Assembly (NCBI GenBank): GCA_025201705.1
Contig: MU616614.1
Location: 17,939-81,938 of the forward strand
Reading direction: 5' to 3'
Source of the DNA: Dissophora ornata
Taxonomy: Eukaryota; Mortierellomycota; Mortierellomycetes; Mortierellales; Mortierellaceae
DNA length: 64,000 bases
The notes beneath the pieces were generated by a model that was not told the origin of the DNA, did no database searches, and was given only the letters and a program-made list of their open reading frames with translations. A program made the position numbers and the translations under genes. This document shows positions 21,601-30,740 of this stretch, one piece after another. Positions within the stretch are counted from its first letter, which is position 1. Each line of letters begins with the position of its first letter.

Positions 21601-21985
21601 TTGACATGTACTCTGCTTCAGGCCTTTTTTTTATTGCGGCTCTTACAATATTGCAATAACCCTGACAAGGCTAGGCTCGAATCCACATGGATTTTGTCAA
21701 TTGCCAATGCCAGCTTCTACCAGGACGGTTCTTAAGGGTTTACCGACGAAAAAAAAGAGGAGTGCAAGAATGAGAGACAGAGCGGACGCGCAGAATTTTG
21801 TTCTTGGACAAACGCTATTCCGCTTGGTTAATGCACTGCCCAAAAGTGAGGCTACATCTTCAACCTCGCTGATCTCACCATCGTAACGAAAATGCATGGA
21901 TGTTTATAAATGATAAATTACAGTTCGGAAGAGGACAGCGAGTTCTATTATGGAAGGGGCGCACTGTGTATAGATGGGTGGGATG
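21601..21985. repeat. Partial fourth array unit
   Basis: Remnants occur in array order: the unit-edge sequence and an exon 3 scrap (TTGCAATAACCCTGACAAGG) near 21645-21670, LPMO 3'-flank sequence (AGTGCAAGAATGAGAGACAG) near 21758, and the ACGAAAATG...TGTTTATAAATG stretch near 21885. LPMO exons 4-5 are gone. It runs straight into the intact P5CR gene, which marks the right edge of the array. Confidence 0.7.
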
Positions 21986-21988
21986 GGC

Positions 21989-22966
21989 CTACAGCTTTGT
22001 TGTAAGCTCCTTGCCGCCTAATTCCACAGCCAAGCTCTTACTCCTCATATCTGCAGCCTTGACACTCTCGTAAACGAGCTCTCGGAGACCGCCGCTCTCG
22101 AGCGTCTTGATCGCGGCATCTGTGGTTCCATGTGGCGACGTGACCTTTACTCTCAATGTCTTGAGGTCATCGCTGCTCGATTGTGCCATCTTGGCTGCGC
22201 CCAAACAGGTCTGGATAGTCAACGCCTTGGCTGTCTCCCGATCCATGCCCAACCTGACAGCAGCGTCCTCCATGGCCTCCATCATCAAGAAGAAATAGGC
22301 GGGCCCCGATCCAGAGACTCCAGTGACAGTATCGATCAAGCCTTCACGGTCGACCCACGAAACCTGCTTCGAGACCGCGGCCATTAACGATTCCGCGACA
22401 TGACGTTGATCCTGTGTCGCATCTGCGGTAGCATATAATCCTGCTGCGCCTTCGTTCACAAGCGAGGGCGTATTGGGCATGACTCTAATGACGGGCGGCA
22501 TGTCTTTGGGCTGGAAGCTCGTCCCCTCGGTCATGAAGTTCGCGATCGCACTGGTCTCGATTCCTGCGGCGATTGATATGATAAGAGGCTGGCGCGTACG
22601 CAGGACCGAGCTCAAATCGTTGACAACGCTCTTGAGGACTTGAGGCTTGACGGCGAGAATGATCACCTCGGCTGGTGCAAAGTTTATGGAAGTAGCGGTG
22701 GTGGGGCTGATATGAACAGATCCTTCAGTGATCATAGCAGCTGTTTTTGAAGGCGAGGTAGAGCCGTTGACAGCGAGCTGGTTCGCCTGAGGGCCGGAGA
22801 GGACCTGAAGACCAGGGTATTTTTTGTATAGAAATTCATAGCGGGCTTGCAGTGGCTCTGAAATGACACATTGGGAGAGAGGGTAGCCGCAGGCTAGGAG
22901 ACCGCCTAGGATAGCCTCAGCCATGTTGCCGCCTCCAATGAATGCGATTCTTGATTGCAACGTCAT
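21989..22966 (-). CDS. PRO3: Pyrroline-5-carboxylate reductase
   Basis: Intronless, 325 aa when started at the ATG just before the nucleotide fold (MTLQSRIAF). A longer in-frame start exists at 23080, but the extra 38 residues resemble leader sequence rather than the family. Residues 9-16 (FIGGGNMA) form the NAD(P)H-binding loop and MPNTP lies mid-protein. The C-terminal half carries the family signature around GVSGSGPAYFF...EAMEDAAVRLG and TSPHGTTDAAI. It catalyses the last step of proline synthesis, pyrroline-5-carboxylate to proline. The length is somewhat above bacterial ProC (~270 aa) and typical for fungi. Its last ~25 codons are duplicated three times to the left, tail-to-tail with LPMO remnants, which shows it was the ancestral right-hand neighbour of the LPMO gene. 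Confidence 0.93.
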   Translation of the reverse strand: MTLQSRIAFIGGGNMAEAILGGLLACGYPLSQCVISEPLQARYEFLYKKYPGLQVLSGPQANQLAVNGSTSPSKTAAMITEGSVHISPTTATSINFAPAEVIILAVKPQVLKSVVNDLSSVLRTRQPLIISIAAGIETSAIANFMTEGTSFQPKDMPPVIRVMPNTPSLVNEGAAGLYATADATQDQRHVAESLMAAVSKQVSWVDREGLIDTVTGVSGSGPAYFFLMMEAMEDAAVRLGMDRETAKALTIQTCLGAAKMAQSSSDDLKTLRVKVTSPHGTTDAAIKTLESGGLRELVYESVKAADMRSKSLAVELGGKELTTKL

Positions 22967-23979
22967 GCTGTGTGTATGCTGTGGGTGGTAGAAGTTGAAC
23001 AGAAGGCAACGTTGTGGGATGAAGCGAAGTGTGTCTGTGCTCGTTTTGTGCAACAAAGAGTGCGATGTGTTTAAAAGCACTGGCGCTTAAAAAGAGATGC
23101 TGGTTTTTGTAGGATGTCGAATGCGGTGCACCGTGAATTAGGGATGGCATTGTCCACAACGGACCCTGATCACATTGGTCCCTCCATTGTCGTCAGTGTT
23201 CCTGCAAGCGCAACTCCGAAGTATATACATGATTCACAGCTTATCTTTTTTGAGTCGATTGCCCGTCTTATTGAATAAAGAGGACTTGACTCCATGACAT
23301 AAAATGACATCACGTGTACGGTGGGCCCCAGCTTATTTTGGCCGTCTATGAGAATTCCCAGCGCCTTTCCACCAGGAAGTCCATCCATTCCCGGCAATGC
23401 GGGGTTGATAATCTCAGAGAATGTCGTGTCGAGTTTTAGTGCCGTTCTAACGACTACTGCGTATAACCCCGCACGAGTACTTTGCGACTTACTATACTAT
23501 TCTATTACTAGCATGTACCTTCGGCCGCCACGTTTAGTCTTCTCTCATTGTAGTATCCAACCGACGCCAGCCTTGAATAGCGATGGATCTAGTTTTGCGG
23601 TCAATGCGGTCTACTCTTATCTTTGAGGCATTATTGAGCGAGTCTAGCTAAATTTGCACTTGGTCCAAGGGAGGAAGGGGATGGTGATGGCAACGATAGC
23701 AGGAGTCTTGTCACAACTAGCAGTACTCATGGGAGAGGACAGCGATGTCACCACAACTACCACGACGACCACAGAAGTGACATTTCCAACAAGCGATCTC
23801 CAGCGCGACAAATAGAGAGAGATCGAGGTGTAGCAGTCATTCAGTACGCATACTTGACTACAAAAAACCTCTCATGCCTTTGTTTGACATACCTTTCATT
23901 CTTTCCGTACGCTCTTTATTATTCTGTCACAATATTATTCCATGCGTGTCCCCCCCACGCGTTTTTTTTTCAGTCTGCT
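22967..23979. other. Intergenic interval
   Basis: About 1 kb with no supported gene. It includes the P5CR upstream region and a short TCACAACTA/CCACAACTACCACGACGACC repeat-like tract near 23715-23775. Confidence 0.5.
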
Positions 23980-24258
23980 TTAGACCTCGCGCTCGAGATC
24001 ACCCTTGACTTCGTCGCCGTGTCCCTTAGCCTCCATGGAGGTGTTTCCGGTGAGGGATCGGACAGTCTGCTAGACCTGTTCCTGGACCTTGTGGCCCAGT
24101 CTTTCGGCGTGGGTCTTGGCATCGGCATCAGCCTAGGCCTTCTGCTGAGCACCGGAGGCAGCGAGGTCACTGTAGCTGAGAGTCCCGCCGACGGTCTGCT
24201 TGGCACCTCCGAGGCAGGAGTTGGCGGTGTTGGAGATCTTGTCGGTGATGTCCGACAT
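23980..24258 (-). pseudogene. CsbD-like / cruciform-DNA-binding-type small stress protein, broken
   Basis: The minus strand from the ATG at 24258 reads MSDITDKISNTANSCLGGAK, continues through DLAASGAQQKA and SLTGNTSMEAKG, and ends in TAA at 23980 (92 codons). It strongly resembles small fungal CsbD-like proteins (often annotated as mismatch- or cruciform-DNA recognition proteins). Two in-frame TAG codons interrupt it at codons 42 and 63, each where the family has glutamine, so each is a single CAG-to-TAG change. The frame is otherwise kept. It is best read as a recent pseudogene; stop-codon reassignment is excluded because neighbouring genes use TAG as a normal stop. Confidence 0.8.
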
Positions 24259-24439
24259 CTTTGGTTTTGCGTATCGTGTCCGTTACTATGGACGCGTTCT
24301 AACGAGAGCCCGCCGACGAGACAGCAAAAAAAAAGGAGTATTGAGCGGAAAGACTTTATATGCGAGGAGAGGAGGTTTAATAAATCATGATAATAGTTTC
24401 AATAGTTTCAGTAAGAGTGAGCTAAAGAAAAAAACTTAC

Positions 24440-24712
24440 AGGGGTCATGGGCTTTTCATGAAGCTCCTCGTCCTCCTCTAGCTCTCCGCCCCTACCAGGG
24501 CTGTTGTTGTTTCTGCGATTCGAAGGCGTGGGAAAATAGGCAGATTGCTCTGCATCCGAAGAGAAGTCATCGTTCACGTCATTCGGTTCACTGTCGGTAT
24601 CGTCAGCACTATTGCGCCTTCTCCTTCCAGGACTTCTTCGATGCGAGCGGCGAACTCTGTTGCTAGGGGCTGCATTACGCACGCTGGCTTGGCTATCGTC
24701 CGAGTCATGCAT
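24440..24712 (-). pseudogene. Orphan acidic/Arg-Ser-rich first exon, possible truncated gene
   Basis: The minus strand encodes 91 residues from the ATG at 24712 to a consensus donor GTAAGT at 24439. The protein is rich in Asp/Ser followed by RRSHRRSPGRRRRN and an acidic GELEEDEELHEKP. It has the look of an intrinsically disordered N-terminus such as that of MCM2-type replication proteins, but no domain is available to prove this. Downstream on the same strand there is no acceptor leading to a domain-bearing exon; within 200 bp the broken CsbD-like gene begins. It is therefore either a gene fragment or the first exon of a gene whose remaining exons I could not see. A short GA-rich tract (about 24770-24870) lies in its 5' flank. 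Confidence 0.35.
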
Positions 24713-25056
24713 TTTAACAGTGCATGCTGGGTATGTGTATGTTGGACAGAGGATGAAGGGTGGGAGAGAGAAGGAAAGAGAGAGAGAGAGAGAAAAAGAA
24801 GGGAAGAGCGAGAAAAGATGTGTGCGTATGTCCAGATGAAAGAAGATAGAGAGGGAGAAAGGGAGAAAAAAGACAGAGTGGGAGGACAAGAGTCGATGCT
24901 ACTGTTGCAACATGCCTGAGCTGATCTTCTTTAATTGCAAGATGCTGTCCTATAGTACGAACTAGACTAAAATAATGCTACAGCCCCCAGTTTGGGCCAC
25001 TCTCCATGCTGCATACGACGCTTTTGAACTCGCGGGTTGACAGGCGGCTGGTCCGA

Positions 25057-28000
25057 TCAAGTTTGGATCGCGTTCATCACGTTGGTCGGCGTAATGAGAT
25101 CGAACACTACCGTCTCAGGAATCGCAGTAGCACCGGGCCGCGAGCTTAGGTATTTCGCTGTATCCCTGGCCTGCCGCGCAGCAATAGCTTCACCGATCTT
25201 CACGACGTCTTGGTAGTACTTGAACACGACGTCCCGAAGCTCTGTTGTGACGAAACCGTAGCTGTCCTGCAAGAAGTCGATCGAAGGCTCCAGCACGCCG
25301 CGGCCCAGTACCGTTTCTGGATAAGGGCCTTGGCCAGTCAGCGACGCATTAATCTGAATGTCCTTAAATGTCATTTTGCCGATTTGATCATACGTATGAG
25401 TTTGCGAGGGAAGACAGGCCAGTACGTCGTCCGACGTCCAGTGTGAGGACAGCTTTCCTTGCGGCAATGGATACATCAGGAACGAGGCGTTGGGCACGAA
25501 CGCCCCGTGATTATAAGAGCCATCGTTCACCACTGTATGCTGCACTGTGAACTGCCATATGAACATTGTAAGCACTTCGTGTAGCTTCTCGACGGTCTTG
25601 ACCTTATCCGGAAAGCGATGCGCGACCCTCTCGTCCTCACCCTCATCCGGAAGGCGATGCGCGACACTCTGGTCGTTGACATGGTTGAATGCCGGAGTCA
25701 GCTTGCTGAAGAAGCGCTGGAGCTGGATATCCTCCGCAACCGCCTGATCGCTTTGGCGATATTGAATTGCGATGAAATTTTTGACGAAGTCTGAAATCGC
25801 ATCATACCAAAGACGGGCGTCGTGAATATACGCATAGGAGAACGGAGTTTGCTCGACGCCGCGACGTTCGGCGTTGATTGGAATTGCCAGATCCAGGAAG
25901 CGAAATTTATCATTGTCGTTGTACATCTTGTCCTGCAGCTGATAGTTGCCGATTCGACCACAGGAGAAAATCAGGTCGTAGATGAAGCCGACGTTGTACA
26001 CCCCTGGAGCACCATTGAGCACGCGGGTGTCGGGGAAGGATTGGGCATGAGGGCGGTAGTCTTGGTTGTAGATATTCTTTTGGAACTCCAAGGCTTTCAC
26101 CAGGTGCGGCCGCAGCAACTTGAACACGGGGTGTTGCTGAAACTCCTCGCGAGATTGGGGCGATGTGGTTGGATTGAAGACCTCTTGCGAGAAAAGAGCG
26201 ATCGAAACCATCGCGCAGATCTGATGCGTATGCAGCTGATGGAAGCCTACATCGTGCAGCGTCTGGCCTGCGCAATTGGTCTGCATCTTGGCCAGCAGCC
26301 AGGCATTTTCGGCATTGATCATGTTCGGCGTGAACAACTCGCCGTCTTCCTCAAGCTGTATGCCGACTGGCATCAGCTCATTATTGTCGTTAACGGTGAA
26401 AAGGACGAGAGGCTTGGCAAGATAATGGCCCACCGGAGTTATTGTGCAGGCATTGAGATAGTGCCGGTAGTCGGCCACGTATTTCACCGTTTCTAGCCCT
26501 CCAGGAATATGCGCTGGGTCAATGCGTGCCTCCCTCAGCAGCCGGTTGAAATTCAAATTCGACACATTCTGTAGTAAATTCGGCATAAAGCCCGCCAATT
26601 GTTGTCGGGCAAACTCATCGTCGTCCTTCAGCCAGAATTTCGGTGCCGGGATCGTCTGAAAGTTGTTGCCATAGTAAATGGCCTCCAACTTCCTCACCGA
26701 GCTATCTGTATCCGCGACCTGGACTGGCGGCAGCTTGTCACGCCGGGTGACATTTTCATTCCAGGTCGCATTCAGCATGGCCAACACCTGCTTATCCCGC
26801 GTGGAGGACTTCATGGATTGCGGCACCGTGTCGTACTTCTTCACGAACGCGGGAACTTCCCCTTCGAAGACGTAGTCCTCCTCGCTATAGATGCTTGGGC
26901 CTCCGCTCGGTGGCAGTGTTGCAGCTTTGCGGTCATCCGGGTTGTACTGATACTCATAGTGCATTATGTTGGCTGTTGCCGGGTCGCCCATTATATCCGG
27001 TACCGTGAATGTCCCCCAGGTCTTCGTCATCTGTTTAATTTTCTCGTCCTCTCCAGCATGCCCCAGGATGTTCAGCACCGCGTTATAGGCCGAATCCAAC
27101 GCCCCAACTATCCAGCCGTGATGGACTGAGCAGCACTCCCCGGCAAAGTTCAGGCGGCCGTCAAACTCGGGCGTCAACAGAGAGGGGTAGAGGTACTTGA
27201 ACTGTCCTGGCTTGAACAAGGCGAACGCGCCTCCGCCTGCATGCTGGTCCCAGAACCAGGTCTTGGCCGTGCTGGCGTAGTCCCGGGGATTCGGTAAAAC
27301 GTCGTCCATTTTAATGTGGGGATATAGATACTGAATGCTCTTGAGACATTCTTGGATGCGCTCCTCTTCGCCGAGCGCCCCCAACTTGCGCGCATCTTCA
27401 CCCCAACAGTACACCTGAAGCACACCCCCCGTCGCGTTGTAGCCATACGACGGAAAGACGATCTGCCTGATGGGGCGGTCCGTTGTTGCCACACCGCCCT
27501 TTATGCCCCTGTCGCTCCAGAACTGCCGCGTGAAGGTTATGAAGGCCTTGAATGAGGACATGTAGTTGCTACTGCGTAAAGCCTGTGCCTTCGCGAAGGA
27601 AACGTCTTCTTCCAGCAGGTTCGAATAAGCGCTGTTGGGCAATGTGGTGATGACATACGGGTAGGTTCGCACTTCGGTGCTACCATTGATGGCCAGTGTT
27701 ACCTGCATGCCACTGAGGCGTTGCATCTGGTCCCGAACAGGACGCATGGCGGTCACTTTGTGTGAAGTGTACACGCGCTGTCTGCGCACAATTTCTTCAT
27801 AGCTAGTCGCGATACCCAAACGCTCGACGGGGTGCAAATCCCATTCATCCTGCAGGAGGTTGGGCGGGTCATACTTGTAGCGACCATCCGATTGCGGCAA
27901 CATGCCCACATCACGCTGAGCGTCTTGACCTTCGCTTATTGTGACAGAGCCGTTCATATCGAGTACCAGCCTACATGCATCCGGGAGGTTCTGCATCCCC

Positions 28001-29154
28001 TTGTTCACCGTCAGCATATGGATATTGGGGTCTTTCGGCTCATACGGGTTTTTGCTACCGCCCCAATCATAGACGGCGATTACCATCTCCACGAAAGATA
28101 CGGAGTACATCCCAGTTCCCGCGTTGGTAGTCTCGAGGAAATTGACAACGGACCATGGCAGCGGATCGCTCTTTATCCCCATTTCCGGATCGTAGTACTT
28201 GCCCAGGTCTCCGAGGCGGAACTGAGTGGTCAGGTAATCCCACATTGAATATTGATCGAACTGCATTAGCAGCTCGAAGCCCTCAGCGAACAACCGGTTG
28301 ATGGCCTCCAGGAACGGCGCGTTCACCATATCCAGCACCTTGTGGATCGGTAGGTAATCCTGGCCATCTTCCTGCTTTGCAGTCAACCAGACCATAGGCA
28401 CGTTGCCGCCCTTCTTCACGTCGAAGTTGAGGCTCCCCAGCTTCGCCTCTTCGGCAGTCGTGGGCTCGCTCATGTTATTATAACGCAGCGGTTGCATTGG
28501 TGAATCGTAATAGAACTTTCGCCAGTACACTTTCTGATCGTCCATGCCTTTGCGGTGCAGCACCGCATTCACCGCCAGAGCCATCTGCTGCACCGGCAGC
28601 ATGTCCTCCGAATACTTTGGCAGGCGCATCCCACCTACTTCTCCATACAAGCAGGCATTGTTCTCGACTAGCGCATTGTAGTTGCCGGGCGAGTACCAAG
28701 TGTAAATTCGTCCGCCCACGCGTTCCGATGACTCCAACACCTCGAACTCGACATTGAGCGACTGAAGGATCAATCCTGCAAATAGGCCCGCCATACCGGC
28801 ACCCACGATCCCGACCTGGGCCTTTTCCGTGTGGGCAGGCAACCCGGCAGTGTATTTCCCCTCGATGGCTTCACGATCCCTGCGGTATATGTCACTCTCT
28901 ATAGGAATTTCATCGTCCTTGAGCTGTTTGTCACTCTCCTTGCGAAATTCAAGCTCCTCCTGTTTTTTTTTATGAGTTGCCTCGTGATGAGAACGATCCA
29001 AGCGGGCAGTGTCACGCTGTTGCTTGAGCTTGGCACGGTGTTCGGCTCCAAAATTCTCCAATACCCAGCGTGCGTACGCTTTGCGGAAAGAACCCCGATT
29101 CTGATAGTCGCGCTGGAGGGACCCGGTCGTGGGATTGAGATCAAGATAGCTCAT
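25057..29154 (-). CDS. L-amino-acid-oxidase-like flavoenzyme fused to lipoxygenase domain
   Basis: A single uninterrupted frame of 1365 aa with no intron, unlike most neighbours. Residues 1-110 are charged and possibly helical. Residues ~112-740 form a flavin amine-oxidase domain: the dinucleotide loop VGIVGAGMAG (GxGxxG at 118-123), GGR at 147-149, GEVGGMRLP, and a C-terminal FAD segment AGECCSVHHGWIVGAL, as in L-amino-acid oxidases. Residues ~800-1365 match lipoxygenases: WLKDDDEFARQQLAG near 841, FHQLHTH (His972, His977), HPVFKLLRPH, LWYDAISDF, and QHTVVN (His1206, Asn1210). The canonical second iron histidine position holds Met982, and the C-terminal residue is Thr rather than Ile. A coupled reaction is conceivable, for example H2O2 from amino-acid oxidation beside fatty-acid dioxygenation, but is not shown. 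Base composition looks more GC-rich than the flanks. Together with the absence of introns this suggests horizontal acquisition, which is inference. Confidence 0.85.
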   Translation of the reverse strand: MSYLDLNPTTGSLQRDYQNRGSFRKAYARWVLENFGAEHRAKLKQQRDTARLDRSHHEATHKKKQEELEFRKESDKQLKDDEIPIESDIYRRDREAIEGKYTAGLPAHTEKAQVGIVGAGMAGLFAGLILQSLNVEFEVLESSERVGGRIYTWYSPGNYNALVENNACLYGEVGGMRLPKYSEDMLPVQQMALAVNAVLHRKGMDDQKVYWRKFYYDSPMQPLRYNNMSEPTTAEEAKLGSLNFDVKKGGNVPMVWLTAKQEDGQDYLPIHKVLDMVNAPFLEAINRLFAEGFELLMQFDQYSMWDYLTTQFRLGDLGKYYDPEMGIKSDPLPWSVVNFLETTNAGTGMYSVSFVEMVIAVYDWGGSKNPYEPKDPNIHMLTVNKGMQNLPDACRLVLDMNGSVTISEGQDAQRDVGMLPQSDGRYKYDPPNLLQDEWDLHPVERLGIATSYEEIVRRQRVYTSHKVTAMRPVRDQMQRLSGMQVTLAINGSTEVRTYPYVITTLPNSAYSNLLEEDVSFAKAQALRSSNYMSSFKAFITFTRQFWSDRGIKGGVATTDRPIRQIVFPSYGYNATGGVLQVYCWGEDARKLGALGEEERIQECLKSIQYLYPHIKMDDVLPNPRDYASTAKTWFWDQHAGGGAFALFKPGQFKYLYPSLLTPEFDGRLNFAGECCSVHHGWIVGALDSAYNAVLNILGHAGEDEKIKQMTKTWGTFTVPDIMGDPATANIMHYEYQYNPDDRKAATLPPSGGPSIYSEEDYVFEGEVPAFVKKYDTVPQSMKSSTRDKQVLAMLNATWNENVTRRDKLPPVQVADTDSSVRKLEAIYYGNNFQTIPAPKFWLKDDDEFARQQLAGFMPNLLQNVSNLNFNRLLREARIDPAHIPGGLETVKYVADYRHYLNACTITPVGHYLAKPLVLFTVNDNNELMPVGIQLEEDGELFTPNMINAENAWLLAKMQTNCAGQTLHDVGFHQLHTHQICAMVSIALFSQEVFNPTTSPQSREEFQQHPVFKLLRPHLVKALEFQKNIYNQDYRPHAQSFPDTRVLNGAPGVYNVGFIYDLIFSCGRIGNYQLQDKMYNDNDKFRFLDLAIPINAERRGVEQTPFSYAYIHDARLWYDAISDFVKNFIAIQYRQSDQAVAEDIQLQRFFSKLTPAFNHVNDQSVAHRLPDEGEDERVAHRFPDKVKTVEKLHEVLTMFIWQFTVQHTVVNDGSYNHGAFVPNASFLMYPLPQGKLSSHWTSDDVLACLPSQTHTYDQIGKMTFKDIQINASLTGQGPYPETVLGRGVLEPSIDFLQDSYGFVTTELRDVVFKYYQDVVKIGEAIAARQARDTAKYLSSRPGATAIPETVVFDLITPTNVMNAIQT
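25607..25684. repeat. 39-bp in-frame tandem duplication inside the lipoxygenase domain
   Basis: Two near-identical copies of TCCGGAA(A/G)GCGATGCGCGAC follow each other at a 39-bp period, giving the peptide repeat VAHRLPDEGEDER / VAHRFPDKV at residues ~1164-1185. The period is a multiple of three, so the frame is kept. Confidence 0.85.
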
Positions 29155-29914
29155 GATGGGTCTTCAATAACGAAAAACTATTGTAAAAAGCTGTATGAAA
29201 CGAGTTGAAGGACCGAGAAGCAGTAATGATTGTCAGAAGTTGCTGGTATGCAATCTCGATAGGCAAACCCCACCACCGCAACAAAAGTCACTCATGAATC
29301 GAAGAACAGTGAAATGGCAGACACCGAAATAACAAAATTTTCTATACACATCGTGTGTCAATTTTTCTAGCACACTTCGTGGGATTCCATGAAATATGGA
29401 CCTTCAGCGTTCGTAGGAGTACCACTGCAAACCATTGGTTTGTAAGAGCCCAGATGCGGATGAAGAGGAGGATGAGAGTACCTCAGAGGATGATGAATAC
29501 CGTTCCAGACACGCTTATGGCCCGTGCGAAACCGTGCCAGCTGTGCTTGCCTCCATTGCGCGCTCAAATTATTTTTTTCCTTTTAATCCTCACAAGAGCC
29601 TTCACACATGTGTTCTCCTTTGCGAGCAGTTCTTTTTTTTTTCAGTGTTCATTTTTTCGGCCAAAATGCCTCATCATCATTATAATAATGATTCGCAGAT
29701 TTCCACGGGAAGTTTTGACCAGAGACCTCCACTTACCCTTTAAAAAAGTTTTGATATTCCTATGCAGTTAATTCTTGTGTCTGAGTTGGCCTTTGTCAAG
29801 GCAGGGTCGAGGATTTAGGGAGAATTGGATGGGAAAGAGAAGCGGAAGGTGAGGATCACTGTATTAAAGCTAAGGACTACATATATAACTTTTCAACCGG
29901 GCCCGTGCGCATGG

Positions 29915-30305
29915 AAAGAGTTGAGCGTAGGGCGCGGAGCCACTGTCGTGTTTCTCAAACATGCCATGGACAGCACACCAATCAAAGAAGATGGAGAGCA
30001 GGGCAACCAATTGATAGTCTATGCAAATCGCTTGTGCAACATAAAGAAAAGAAAATTTCACGGTCATCTGTAAGATCAAGAGTTGAGTGTGGAGCGAACA
30101 TCATGTTTCTCAAACATACCATGCACAGTGCATAAATCAAACAAAAGGGAGAGCCTTACCAAGCGCAGGGTAAACAAAATGATATACAAATCACTTGTGC
30201 AACATAAAGAAAAGAAGAGTTGGGTGTGGAGCGAACATCGATGCGTGTTTCTCAAACATACCATGCACAGCGCATAAATCAAACAATAGGGAGAGCCTCA
30301 CCAAG
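29915..30305. repeat. Three degenerate ~150-bp tandem repeats
   Basis: A block running AAGAGTTG(A/G)G...GTTTCTCAAACAT(A/G)CCATG(C/G)ACAG...AATCAAA...GGGAGAGC begins at about 29917, 30072 and 30217, so the period is roughly 145-155 bp. The second and third copies are closer to each other than to the first. Confidence 0.8.
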
Positions 30306-30439
30306 CTTGTCTATAATCGTAAAGCAAAGAACATTCTGTCTATTCCACCATCTACACATCCATCTCTTTGTTCACATCTCCAAAACGTGATTTATGCATC
30401 AAAACGTGATTTAGGTGACTACCCTTTTCCCCGCGGAAA

Positions 30440-30535
30440 GCAAGAAAGTAGGTCAAAAGGTTATCGCGACGTGCACTATTGAGAGTGAATGCCAGCGACA
30501 AATGAACAACGATGTGCCACCGAGATCAACGCTTG
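30440..30535. repeat. Dispersed direct repeat, copy A
   Basis: The sequence around GGTTATCGCGACGTGCACT...GAGAGTGAATGCC...GACAAATGAACAA...CACCGAGATC recurs at about 31490-31605 with small changes. Each copy is followed within a few hundred bp by a GTTCGAGGC-type array, so the two together look like one duplicated module. Confidence 0.75.
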
Positions 30536-30740
30536 ACTGCACCATGGAGAGGATTGGAGGATACAGTTTTGGTCGATGTCTTCAAATTTTTAACACCCTG
30601 ACGAGGGGTGGCAGTAATTGCGTGGGTCCATCGAGTTAGCCCATGGGAACGCGACTGGTTATATAGCGTTGGTGGATACCTTCATTGCAAAGGGGGACAT
30701 TATTCGTAGATTCCTACCTACATATGATTTTGGCAAAGTT

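Noticed and set aside
23980..24258. Reading the CsbD-like gene with TAG as glutamine (altered code)
   Set aside because: Other genes in this window use TAG as their ordinary stop (for example the ALKBH7-like, RRN7-side and SDS22 genes), so reassignment is not credible.
25210..29208. Several long open frames on the plus strand opposite the oxidase-lipoxygenase gene
   Set aside because: Shadows of a long GC-rich coding frame; no domains.
29435..29743. Acidic open frame (SPDADEEEDESTSEDDEY)
   Set aside because: Coding-like composition in a short stretch only, then poly-Phe from T runs; no acceptor/donor model found.
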